From the NCBI RefSeq assembly GCF_003056405.1, contig NZ_PYVZ01000003.1:1-64000 (forward strand): a stretch of 64,000 nucleotides of DNA. The letters run 5' to 3'. The stretch comes from Devosia indica. GTDB taxonomy: Bacteria; Pseudomonadota; Alphaproteobacteria; Rhizobiales; Devosiaceae. Position 1 is the first letter of the stretch. Each line of letters begins with the position of its first letter. Below the pieces are notes generated by a model that was not told the DNA's origin, did no database searches, and saw only the letters and a list, made by a program, of their open reading frames with translations. Positions 56,925 to 64,000 of this stretch are shown in pieces. The translations under genes and the position numbers were made by a program.

Positions 56925-58568
56925 TCAGCCGGCGAGCGTTCTCGCCTGGCTGGTGTTTGCCCCCAGCGTCGAATCCTGTGCCGCCTCAGTCTTCAACAGC
57001 TTGTATGTGATTGATTCATACAGAGCTTCAAACGAGGCATCAATGATATTGGGCGAAACGCCGATAGTTACCCAGCGCTCACCGCTACCATCGCGGCTTT
57101 CGACCAGTACACGGGTGACCGCGCCCGTGCCGCCGTCCAGGATACGCACCTTGAAGTCCACCAGCTCAAGATCTTCGATTCGGGACGAATACTTGCCCAG
57201 ATCCTTGCGCAGGGCCTGGTCGAGGGCGTTAACCGGGCCATTGCCCTCGGCCACCGACATCAGCAGTTCGCCATCAACCCGGATCTTGACCACGGCCTCG
57301 GTAACGGTGACTTCCTCGCCCATTGCGTTGTGGCGGCGTTCCACCATGGCCCGATAGTTCTCCACATCGAAGAAGTCGGGCAAGATGCCGAGGACACGGC
57401 GGGCGAGAACCGCAAAGGACGCATCAGCGCCGTCGTAGGAGTAACCACGAGATTCGCGCTCCTTGACGGTGGCCAGCAGCCTTTCCAGCTTCGGGTCGTC
57501 CTTTTGCAGCACGATATCGTGGCGCGCCAAGGCGGTGAGCAGGTTGGACTTGCCGGCCTGCTGGGACACCATGATGGACCGTTCATTGCCGACGCTTTCG
57601 GGCGGCACATGCTCATAGGTGGAAAAATCCTTGAGCAGAGCCGAGGCATGGATGCCCGCCTTGGTGGCAAAGGCCGATGCTCCGACATAGGGCGCCTGCC
57701 GCGCCGGGGCGCGGTTGAGCCGATCGTCGAAAGCGCGCGAAATATGCGTCAGCCTTTCGAGATGTTCGTGCGAAATGCCGGTTTCGAAGCGTTCCGCGTA
57801 GTAGGGCTTGAGCACCAGGGTCGGGATCAGGGTCACCAGATTGGCGTTGCCGCAACGCTCACCCAGGCCGTTCAGCGTACCCTGAACCTGGCAGACGCCG
57901 GCCTCCACGGCCGCCAGGGCGTTGGCAACGGCCTGGCCGGTGTCGTCATGGGGATGGATGCCCAACCGGTCGCCAGGGGCGATGGTCATCACGTCCTCAA
58001 CGATCTCGCGCACCTCCGAGGGCATGGTGCCGCCGTTGGTGTCACAGAGCACCACCCAGCGCGCGCCGGCCTCAAGCGCCGTCTGCACACAAGCGAGGGC
58101 ATAGGTGCGGTTGGCCTTGTAACCATCAAAGAAATGTTCCAGATCGACCAGCACTTCCTTCTTGGCGTCGGAGGCCGTGCGAACAGAATCGGCGATGCCT
58201 TCGAGGTGCTCGTCGGTGCTACAGCCAAGCGCCAGTTCGACCTGGTAGTCCCAGGCCTTGGCCACATAGCACACAGCCCCAGCCGCCGAATTGACCAGCC
58301 CCATGACGCCAGGGTCGTTGGCTGCAGAGCGCCCTGCCCGCTTGGTCATGCCGAAGGCAGTGAAGATCGCCTTGTTGGTACGTTTCTCTTCAAAGAAGGC
58401 AGTGTCGACGGGATTGGCTCCGGGATAACCGCCTTCAATATAGTCCACGCCAATCTTTTCGAGCATGCCGGCAATGGCGATTTTGTCCTCAAGCGAGAAC
58501 TCGATGCCGGCGGTCTGCGCACCGTCGCGCAGAGTGGTGTCAAATAGATAGAGGCGTGTGCGGGACAT
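56925..58568 (-). CDS. cimA: (R)-citramalate synthase CimA
   Basis: Condenses acetyl-CoA with pyruvate to citramalate, entering a threonine-independent isoleucine pathway. The 547 residues show the DRE-TIM opening LFDTTLRDGAQTAGIEFS, IHPHDDTGQAVAN, NGLGERCGNANL and the C-terminal LeuA-type regulatory domain (from about 385), which is the isoleucine-feedback site in the family. Related homologues make isopropylmalate or homocitrate, but QTAGIEFSLEDKIAIA and the length favour CimA. The stop is immediately followed by the LysM gene start. Confidence 0.92.
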   Translation of the reverse strand: MSRTRLYLFDTTLRDGAQTAGIEFSLEDKIAIAGMLEKIGVDYIEGGYPGANPVDTAFFEEKRTNKAIFTAFGMTKRAGRSAANDPGVMGLVNSAAGAVCYVAKAWDYQVELALGCSTDEHLEGIADSVRTASDAKKEVLVDLEHFFDGYKANRTYALACVQTALEAGARWVVLCDTNGGTMPSEVREIVEDVMTIAPGDRLGIHPHDDTGQAVANALAAVEAGVCQVQGTLNGLGERCGNANLVTLIPTLVLKPYYAERFETGISHEHLERLTHISRAFDDRLNRAPARQAPYVGASAFATKAGIHASALLKDFSTYEHVPPESVGNERSIMVSQQAGKSNLLTALARHDIVLQKDDPKLERLLATVKERESRGYSYDGADASFAVLARRVLGILPDFFDVENYRAMVERRHNAMGEEVTVTEAVVKIRVDGELLMSVAEGNGPVNALDQALRKDLGKYSSRIEDLELVDFKVRILDGGTGAVTRVLVESRDGSGERWVTIGVSPNIIDASFEALYESITYKLLKTEAAQDSTLGANTSQARTLAG

Positions 58569-58585
58569 TGGGGGCCTAACTGGGC

Positions 58586-59080
58586 TTACTGTTTTACGGG
58601 CCAGACGTCAGTGTCGTGGTCGGGGTGCTGGTGGGAGGTTGCTCGGATTGCGCTCCACCAGTCTTCGCGCTCGGGGTCCTCGGTAATGCCGCCATGCTCG
58701 ATGGATGGCAATGTATCGAACCAGGGGACGCGGCTTTCATTGCCGGTATTGGCGAGGGGCGGAAACTCTTCCGGGTGGTCGAGCGAGCCAATGGTGAAAT
58801 TGACACGATCGCCGCTCAGGTCGTCATAGAACAGCGGCGTGCCGCACCGGACGCAGAAGCCGCGGTCGACGTGGTCGGAACTGCGGAAGCGTGCCGGTTC
58901 ACCTCGAGTCCAGGTGATCGCTTCGCGCGGGGCGGCGACCAGTGCGGCAAAGATATTGCCCACCGCCTTCTGGCACATACGGCAGTGACAAATGTGGGAG
59001 TTATCCATCATTTCCGTCGCATGGTAACGCACGGCGCCGCACTGGCAGCCGCCACTGACCTCTTTCTTGTAGCGGTCCAT
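58586..59080 (-). CDS. GFA-family (CENP-V/GFA) zinc protein, copy 1
   Basis: A 164-residue protein with the zinc-binding pattern of glutathione-dependent formaldehyde-activating-like proteins: GGCQCGAVRYHA, CHCRMCQKAVG and CVRCGTPLFY. The catalytic role is unproven for most members. It ends with a His/Asp-rich tail, HQHPDHDTDVWP, shared with the adjacent copy. GGGAGG precedes the start, and it overlaps the upstream copy by one base. Confidence 0.88.
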   Translation of the reverse strand: MDRYKKEVSGGCQCGAVRYHATEMMDNSHICHCRMCQKAVGNIFAALVAAPREAITWTRGEPARFRSSDHVDRGFCVRCGTPLFYDDLSGDRVNFTIGSLDHPEEFPPLANTGNESRVPWFDTLPSIEHGGITEDPEREDWWSAIRATSHQHPDHDTDVWPVKQ

Positions 59081-59553
59081 CAGGTTTCCTCCCTGGGTGG
59101 CCAGTCATTGGTGTCGTGATCTGGATGCTGGTTGGAATGGATGCCGGCCATGAAGTCGCGCCACTCGTCGCTGACATCATGACGTTCAGGCAGCGTGCTG
59201 AGCCCGGCAAAGAAAGGCTGCCTGTCGGTCAGATTGACCTGGATTTCCGGGGCGGCGACATTTGGGTCGTCAAACGCACCGATGGCCAGTTCGAGCCCGA
59301 AACGCGTTTCATAGGCAAGCGGGGTGCCGCATTCGCCACAAAAGGCGCGGCGGGCGGCATTGGAGCTCTGAAACCATCTTGGCTCGCCCCGGGTCCAGAC
59401 GGCGTTATGCGCAGTGACCAGGGGTCCGAAGAAGCCACCAAAGGCCTTCTGGCACATGCGGCAATGGCAGATGGAGGGCCGGCCGAGACGTGTGACGCGG
59501 AAACGAACCGCGCCACACTGGCAGCCGCCGGTATGGGCTTCAGCCTGGGGCAT
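59080..59553 (-). CDS. GFA-family (CENP-V/GFA) zinc protein, copy 2
   Basis: The 157-residue paralogue has the same cysteine sets (GGCQCGAVRFRV, CHCRMCQKAFGG, CGECGTPLAY) and the tail NQHPDHDTNDWP. It is clearly a tandem relative of the downstream copy, but diverged in the middle. It overlaps the VOC gene upstream by 14 bases, so all three form one translational unit. The function is unknown; thiol- or formaldehyde-linked detoxification is a family-level guess. Confidence 0.88.
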   Translation of the reverse strand: MPQAEAHTGGCQCGAVRFRVTRLGRPSICHCRMCQKAFGGFFGPLVTAHNAVWTRGEPRWFQSSNAARRAFCGECGTPLAYETRFGLELAIGAFDDPNVAAPEIQVNLTDRQPFFAGLSTLPERHDVSDEWRDFMAGIHSNQHPDHDTNDWPPREET

Positions 59554-59923
59554 GACACACTGCTTCTATATTGTTGCCATCCGGGTCGATGACAAAAGCG
59601 CCGTAATAGGTCGGGTGGTAGTGCTCGCGAAGGCCCGGCGCACCGTTGTCGGTTCCGCCTGCGGCCAGAGCAGCGGCGTAGAAGGCGTCCACGTCAGCGC
59701 GGGTCTCGGTGCGGAAGGCATAATGGCGGCCGGGACCGGTCTCGCTCGCCTCCGTCAACCAGAAATCCGGCCCATCCTTGCCATAGCCGCCCACTTTGAC
59801 GCCGCCGGTAAATTCCACCGGCACTTCGTTGAGCAGGGTGATGCCCAGCGGGGCGAATGCGGCGTCGTAAAAGGCCTTGGCCTTGTTCCAGTCCGCGACG
59901 AGAATTCCAACGTGATCAAGCAT
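59540..59923 (-). CDS. VOC-family (glyoxalase/bleomycin-resistance-like) protein
   Basis: The 127 residues form one vicinal-oxygen-chelate module pair: MLDHVGILVADWNKAKAFYD with the first metal His, HYAFRTETRADVDAFYAAAL, and the terminal DPDGNNIEAVCHAPG with the metal Glu. Such proteins act as glyoxalases, dioxygenases or drug-binding proteins; the activity cannot be assigned. GGAG precedes the ATG. It leads the VOC-GFA-GFA cluster. Confidence 0.87.
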   Translation of the reverse strand: MLDHVGILVADWNKAKAFYDAAFAPLGITLLNEVPVEFTGGVKVGGYGKDGPDFWLTEASETGPGRHYAFRTETRADVDAFYAAALAAGGTDNGAPGLREHYHPTYYGAFVIDPDGNNIEAVCHAPG

Positions 59924-59989
59924 GGGTCCAACTCCGGTTTGAGGAGTGGCGATCTGGCGCGATTCCGCTGACAGGGCATGGCAGGAAGG

Positions 59990-61426
59990 TCACCGCTTGA
60001 CCTCCCACTTGGTCTGGCGCTGGCCGGTTTCGTCCTTGTAGTCCATCAGGGCGATGCCCTGTTCGGCAAGCTCGTTGCGGATGCGGTCGGCTTCGGCGAA
60101 GTTTTTGGCGTTGAGGGCGGCGAGGCGGGCGGCAAGCTGTTCTCTGACGAGCGGGCTTACAGTGTCGGCCTCGACCTTTATTCCCAGCAACCGCAGCGAC
60201 TGCCTGAACTCCGCAAGTCGCCGATTGTGCTCTGGCCTAGATTGAAGTTCGCGATCCGACAGGTCGGACATTTGCTGGTGCAACGACTGTATCGCGTCAG
60301 GAGTATTCAAATCGTCCATCAACGCAGCTTCAAAATCGGAGTTTGTACTAAGTCTGTCGTAGTCAGGTTCAAATCCAAGCTCGTCAGCCGCGAGCGCCCA
60401 ACGACGCAGCTTCTCATTGATTCGAAGTGCCTCCTCCAATCGACGCTGCGAAAAATCAATCGGCTCGCGGTAGTGCGTCATCAGCATCGCCAGCCGCAGG
60501 ACTTCGCCGGGCCATTTGCGGCCACCGAAAGCATTGGTTTCCAGCAGGTCGTGGATGGTGAAGAAATTGCCGAGCGACTTGCTCATCTTCTGGCCTTCGA
60601 CCTGCAGGAAGCCGTTGTGCATCCACACATTGGCCATGGCGTGTGAGCCGTGGGCGCAGCGCGACTGGGCGATCTCATTTTCGTGGTGCGGGAAAATGAG
60701 ATCGAGTCCGCCGCCATGAATGTCGAAGGTCTGGCCCAGATAGCGCTCGGACATGGCGGAGCATTCGATATGCCAGCCGGGCCGGCCGCGACCCCAGGGG
60801 CTGTCCCAGCCGGGTTCGTCCTCGGACGACAGCTTCCAGAGTACAAAATCGGCCGGATTGCGTTTGTGCGTGTCCACCGCGACGCGGGCGCCGGCCAGAT
60901 TATCCTCGAGATTGCGACCGGAAAGCTGACCGTAATCGGGCATGGAATCAACGGCGAACAGCACCTCGCCGCCCGCCTGATAGGCATTACCCTTGTCCAG
61001 CAGGCGCTGGATCATCGTCTGCATCTCGGCGATGTTTTCGGTGGCGCGGGGCTGGATGGTCGGTTCGAGGCAGCCGAGCGCAGCAACATCCTTCTGGTAT
61101 TGCGCGGCGGTGGTTTCGGTAACCTTGCGGATGGCCTCGTTCAGCGGCAGGTCGGGATGGTCGCGTAGGGCGCGGGCGTTGATCTTGTCGTCGACGTCGG
61201 TGATGTTGCGCACATAAGTGACGTGCTCGGCCCCATAGGTGTGGCGCAACAGGCGAAACAGCAGGTCGAAGACGATTGCAGCGCGACCATTGCCGATATG
61301 GGCGAAGTCATAGACCGTGGGACCGCAGGCATAGAGGCGCACATTGTTCTCGTCCATTGGCACGAAGGGCGCCTTGGTCCGGGTGAGCGTGTTGTAGAGA
61401 GAAAGCTGCGGCTTTGCCGTGGTCAT
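59990..61426 (-). CDS. cysS: Cysteinyl-tRNA synthetase
   Basis: Charges tRNA-Cys. The 478-residue protein has the zinc ligand C34 ([15 protein letters not shown]), the HIGH-like H43-I-G-N46, the second zinc set [11 protein letters not shown] and the KMSKS loop ([11 protein letters not shown]). The start at 61426 ([12 protein letters not shown]) follows AGGACCTCGCG; the longer frame begins outside family similarity. A stretch around 60180-60450 is lighter in GC than the rest, but the frame is intact. Confidence 0.96.
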   Translation of the reverse strand: MTTAKPQLSLYNTLTRTKAPFVPMDENNVRLYACGPTVYDFAHIGNGRAAIVFDLLFRLLRHTYGAEHVTYVRNITDVDDKINARALRDHPDLPLNEAIRKVTETTAAQYQKDVAALGCLEPTIQPRATENIAEMQTMIQRLLDKGNAYQAGGEVLFAVDSMPDYGQLSGRNLEDNLAGARVAVDTHKRNPADFVLWKLSSEDEPGWDSPWGRGRPGWHIECSAMSERYLGQTFDIHGGGLDLIFPHHENEIAQSRCAHGSHAMANVWMHNGFLQVEGQKMSKSLGNFFTIHDLLETNAFGGRKWPGEVLRLAMLMTHYREPIDFSQRRLEEALRINEKLRRWALAADELGFEPDYDRLSTNSDFEAALMDDLNTPDAIQSLHQQMSDLSDRELQSRPEHNRRLAEFRQSLRLLGIKVEADTVSPLVREQLAARLAALNAKNFAEADRIRNELAEQGIALMDYKDETGQRQTKWEVKR

Positions 61427-61671
61427 CGCGAGGTCCTGTGGGCCATACGGAGTTGCTCTGGCGGGAGAGCCTCTATCCGTTTTCAAACCATCAGGATGAA
61501 GAAGACCGCTCCGCCAACGCTGGGGTTAGCAGGTAATAATGCAGCAGATAATGGTGCACGCGGTGTTCATGGCGCGGAGATTGGCCGGGTGACGCGTAGA
61601 AATCAAGTGATTTTGCGCGCCACGTTTCCGAACTGCAAAACAGGCTCAGTATTGGGGAAAGGCACCCAACC

Positions 61672-61698
61672 AAAAAAGGGGCGGTCCGCAGACCGCCC
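61672..61698 (-). terminator. Intrinsic terminator of the cytochrome c' gene
   Basis: On the minus strand an 8-bp GC stem (61698-61691 with 61686-61679) is followed by C and six Ts (61677-61672). Strong terminator 36 bases past the gene. Confidence 0.92.
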
Positions 61699-61734
61699 GA
61701 TCGCTTTGGAGGCGAATGAAACTCTATGCCGCTT

Positions 61735-62184
61735 TCAGGAGCGGAATTGCTGGTGGCACTGGCCGCAGGTGCCCATCAGGGTCTGCAACGCGCTAGCATA
61801 GCCGGCCGCATCCCCTGCCTCGGCAGCGGCAAGGCCGGCCTCCGCAGCGGCCAGACCGGTATCGACAATGGCCGTAAAGGCTTCCCAGTTCTCCCAAATG
61901 GCCGGCAAAGCCTCGCTGTCCCCGACGATGGAACCTTCAGGGAACAGCGCGGGAATGTGGCTGTAATTGTCGCGCAGGGTTGTCATCGCCGCCACTGCCT
62001 CGGCGCCGGTCAGGTCGCGTGCGGTGCGCAGAATACCACCATCTTCGCGCATCAGCGCCTGGCGCATGGAGACGGCCTCTTCTGGAGTCGCAGGCGGGGT
62101 GAACGCCTCCTGGGCAAATACGGTGGCAGCCCCGACGGCCACAAAGGCGGCGAATGCAAAGCTGGCAAGCTTGCGGTTGAGCAT
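61735..62184 (-). CDS. Cytochrome c' (c-prime)
   Basis: A 149-residue periplasmic four-helix haem protein. It has a Sec signal (FAAFVAVGAATVFAQ, cleavage near VFA-QEA) and a single C-terminal haem site C140-G-Q-C143-H144, the placement typical of cytochromes c'. Family members bind NO and are tied to nitrosative stress or act as electron carriers. The second ATG-like codon (62184) is used because the preceding TTG is less likely and GAGGG lies at a suitable distance. It is monocistronic. Confidence 0.88.
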   Translation of the reverse strand: MLNRKLASFAFAAFVAVGAATVFAQEAFTPPATPEEAVSMRQALMREDGGILRTARDLTGAEAVAAMTTLRDNYSHIPALFPEGSIVGDSEALPAIWENWEAFTAIVDTGLAAAEAGLAAAEAGDAAGYASALQTLMGTCGQCHQQFRS

Positions 62185-62290
62185 CAATGGGTTCCCTCAA
62201 ACAAGATGTGCACCGATCCGGGCCCCTCTTCCCGTTGAGCGCACGATTACATGGCTTTGTGACAGTCCCAACGGGCACACGTGAAAGTTA

Positions 62291-63301
62291 TCAACCAGCG
62301 GCCAGCAACTCGACCGTCTGATCGATATCGCCGAAGACCGACTTCCCTTTTTCATCGACAGCGCCGATGCGTACCCTGTCGCCAGGTTTCAAAAACGGCG
62401 TGCGGGCCCTGCCGTACTTGGCTTTTTCTGCCGTGCGCGCCTCGGCGATGCAGGCAAAGCCGATGCCATCGGATTTGAGCGGCAGGGTCTGATCGTGCGG
62501 ATTGGACACTGTGCCGCCGCCAATAATGGTGCCGGCTGCCAAATTGCGGGTGCGTGCCGCCTCGACGATCAGATCGGCAAAATCGAAATGCATACCGATG
62601 CCGGCATTGGGGCGCCCGTAAAGCTTGCCGTTGACTTCGATACGAATGGGCAGGTGCAGGCGATTGTCACGCCAGTCGGCGCCGAGACTGGACGGAGTCA
62701 TGGCAATGGGCGCAAAGGCGGTGGACGGCTTGGCGTGGAAGAAGCCGAAGCCGTTCTGAAGATCATCAGCCACCAAACGGCGCAGCGACACATCATTGAG
62801 TACGGTCACAAGGCGAATGGCGGACGCAGCCTGCTGGCGCGTTGCGCCCATGGGCACGGCCCCAATGATCACGCCGACTTCGCCCTCAAAATCAAGGGCC
62901 AGATCCTCACTGGCGATAATAATGGGCGCCGTCGCGGCGGAAAGCGAATCGGAGCCGCCCTGATAGAGCAGCGGACGGATGGATTGCAGCTCTTCGTCCT
63001 TGCTGCCCTTGAGCGACCGGACGCGCTCCAGATGGCTCATATAGGCCGAACCATCAATCCACTGGTAGGCCCTGGGCAGAGGCGCATGTGCTGCCTTGGG
63101 GTCAAAGACCTGGCCGGCAATCTCGCCAGCATCAAGCTGGGCCGCCAGCGCCGTCAGGGCAGGCTCGGCGCGTCCCCATTCATCCATTGCGGCCTGGAGG
63201 TTGGGCGCGATGCGGCCCGCCGAAACGCATCTTTCTAGATCGCTGGAAACAACCACGAGCTGACCGTCAGGGCGGCCATTGCGCAGGGTGGCGAGTTTCA
63301 T
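62291..63301 (-). CDS. Fumarylacetoacetate hydrolase-family protein
   Basis: The 336-residue protein starts MKLATLRNGRPDGQLVVVS and has the FAH-fold metal-site region DFEGEVGVIIG, the catalytic-type QNGFGFFHAKPSTAFAP and the later GGGTVSNPHD. These are shared by fumarylacetoacetases (tyrosine catabolism) and related acylpyruvate hydrolases. No hmgA or maiA neighbours are present, so the substrate is uncertain. AGGAGAG precedes the start. Confidence 0.85.
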   Translation of the reverse strand: MKLATLRNGRPDGQLVVVSSDLERCVSAGRIAPNLQAAMDEWGRAEPALTALAAQLDAGEIAGQVFDPKAAHAPLPRAYQWIDGSAYMSHLERVRSLKGSKDEELQSIRPLLYQGGSDSLSAATAPIIIASEDLALDFEGEVGVIIGAVPMGATRQQAASAIRLVTVLNDVSLRRLVADDLQNGFGFFHAKPSTAFAPIAMTPSSLGADWRDNRLHLPIRIEVNGKLYGRPNAGIGMHFDFADLIVEAARTRNLAAGTIIGGGTVSNPHDQTLPLKSDGIGFACIAEARTAEKAKYGRARTPFLKPGDRVRIGAVDEKGKSVFGDIDQTVELLAAG

Positions 63302-63499
63302 GCGATCTCTCCTTGAAGCTTGTGTTGCCCGGACGCGCTACCGCGGGGCAAATCATGTCGCTATAATGTTGCCACGGACGTTAAAGCATTATCCATGGCG
63401 TTAGAATCGGTTTGGCGCTTCAAGTCATTGATTTGCCGCGCGATCCAACAGGGGCCGTCAATCGCAAGTTGGTTTGGCCTCCGCAAACGGGAACATGGC

Positions 63500-64000
63500 G
63501 TGAATTTCACTTTGTCCGGGCTTCGCCCAATTGTCCTGCTGATCCTGACGACAATCGTCCTGGCGCTGGATGTCGAGGCAGCCCATGCACAGGCGGCCCA
63601 GTGCCAGCAATTGCAGTCAGCGCTGGCCCAGTTCGACCGCAATGGCGACTTCCGCCAGCTCGGCAGCAACTCCAACGCGGCGCGCCAGTTACAGCGCCAA
63701 GTGCAACAGGCGGAGAGCCGCTACATTCGTGAAGGCTGCAATGATGATGCCCGCGCCGGCCGCACGCTGAGCCGGAGTTGCCAGTTGATCGCGCGAGATG
63801 TGCTGAGCCTGAGGGACGACTACGCCCAGGTGAGCCAGTCGGTAGAGACAGCCAATGCGGTGGCCCAGCAGCGCGAGGCCATCCTTCAGGAAATGGCACG
63901 CTTTGGCTGCAATTCGGGATCCAATGCGACTTTTACGCGCGAGCGTCAGGATATTTTCGACCGGATTTTCGGCACGACGTCGGAGGGTGATTTCACCAAT
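63500..64000 (+). CDS. DUF2865-type secreted protein, 5' part (cut by the window end)
   Basis: A frame open to the last base encodes a signal peptide (GLRPIVLLILTTIVLALD, cleavage near AHA-QAA) followed by a Gln/Arg-rich helical region with spaced cysteines (QAAQCQQLQSALAQF, REGCNDD, SRSCQLIARDVLSLRDDY, ARFGCNSG). This is the pattern of DUF2865 proteins of Hyphomicrobiales; the function is unknown. The GTG at 63500 is chosen because it sits right before the signal peptide with GGGAA upstream; an in-frame ATG at 63395 would add 35 residues. Confidence 0.75.
   Translation, partial: MNFTLSGLRPIVLLILTTIVLALDVEAAHAQAAQCQQLQSALAQFDRNGDFRQLGSNSNAARQLQRQVQQAESRYIREGCNDDARAGRTLSRSCQLIARDVLSLRDDYAQVSQSVETANAVAQQREAILQEMARFGCNSGSNATFTRERQDIFDRIFGTTSEGDFTN

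Overview
The window is about 62-65% GC by eye and densely coded on both strands. The gene content (class Ib ribonucleotide reductase nrdHIEF, a very large NAD-glutamate dehydrogenase, a tripartite tricarboxylate transporter, a malic enzyme with a phosphotransacetylase tail, DUF6894 and DUF2865 proteins) suggests a heterotrophic alphaproteobacterium of the order Hyphomicrobiales. A Devosia-like organism is my best guess, by inference only. I see no tRNA, rRNA, CRISPR array, insertion sequence or phage gene. This looks like ordinary chromosome with one accessory-type sugar locus.

Layout. 1-3.4 kb: a PAS-domain fragment at the edge; metE (B12-independent methionine synthase) read leftwards behind a cobalamin riboswitch and a 12-codon leader ORF; then a REP-like palindromic element. 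3.4-7.2 kb: nrdHIEF, leftwards, with a strong terminator. About 0.8 kb of non-coding DNA follows. 8-12.8 kb: a PilZ protein, a TctD-like response regulator, a histidine kinase fused to a periplasmic binding-protein domain, and small proteins. 12.9-18.9 kb: tctCBA (citrate/tricarboxylate uptake), an (alpha/alpha)6 glycosidase and an acrylyl-CoA reductase-like gene, all leftwards. 19.3-21.6 kb: maeB. 21.8-31.6 kb: a rightward arabinoside-use locus made of an ArsR-type regulator with a sugar-sensor-like tail, a GH51 arabinofuranosidase, a Dpp-type ABC importer of five subunits and a GH43-like enzyme. 31.6-36.4 kb: a TPR-GGDEF cyclase; a truncated haemoglobin and SufR-like Fe-S regulator pair divergent from sodB; a flavin reductase; small proteins. 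36.6-46.4 kb: NAD-GDH, fbp, an AGE-family epimerase, an SDR, nadC and cysQ. 46.5-51.7 kb: padR plus a two-gene RND efflux system. 51.8-64 kb: GNAT, ArsR with an Atm1-type ABC exporter, cimA with a LysM envelope protein, tandem GFA proteins with a VOC protein, cysS, cytochrome c', a fumarylacetoacetase-family protein, and the start of a DUF2865 protein.

How the genes work together. The Tct sensor/regulator pair lies beside the transporter it probably controls. The ArsR-type regulator, GH51, ABC importer and GH43-like enzyme form a complete import-and-hydrolysis pathway for arabinose-containing plant oligosaccharides. MaeB, NAD-GDH and Fbp support gluconeogenic growth on organic and amino acids. 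The SufR-like regulator, truncated haemoglobin and SodB suggest an Fe-S-sensed response to reactive oxygen or nitrogen species.

Most notable items: the histidine kinase-binding protein fusion; the riboswitch plus leader ORF in front of metE; the sensor-tailed ArsR protein; and the SufR-like/truncated haemoglobin/sodB arrangement.
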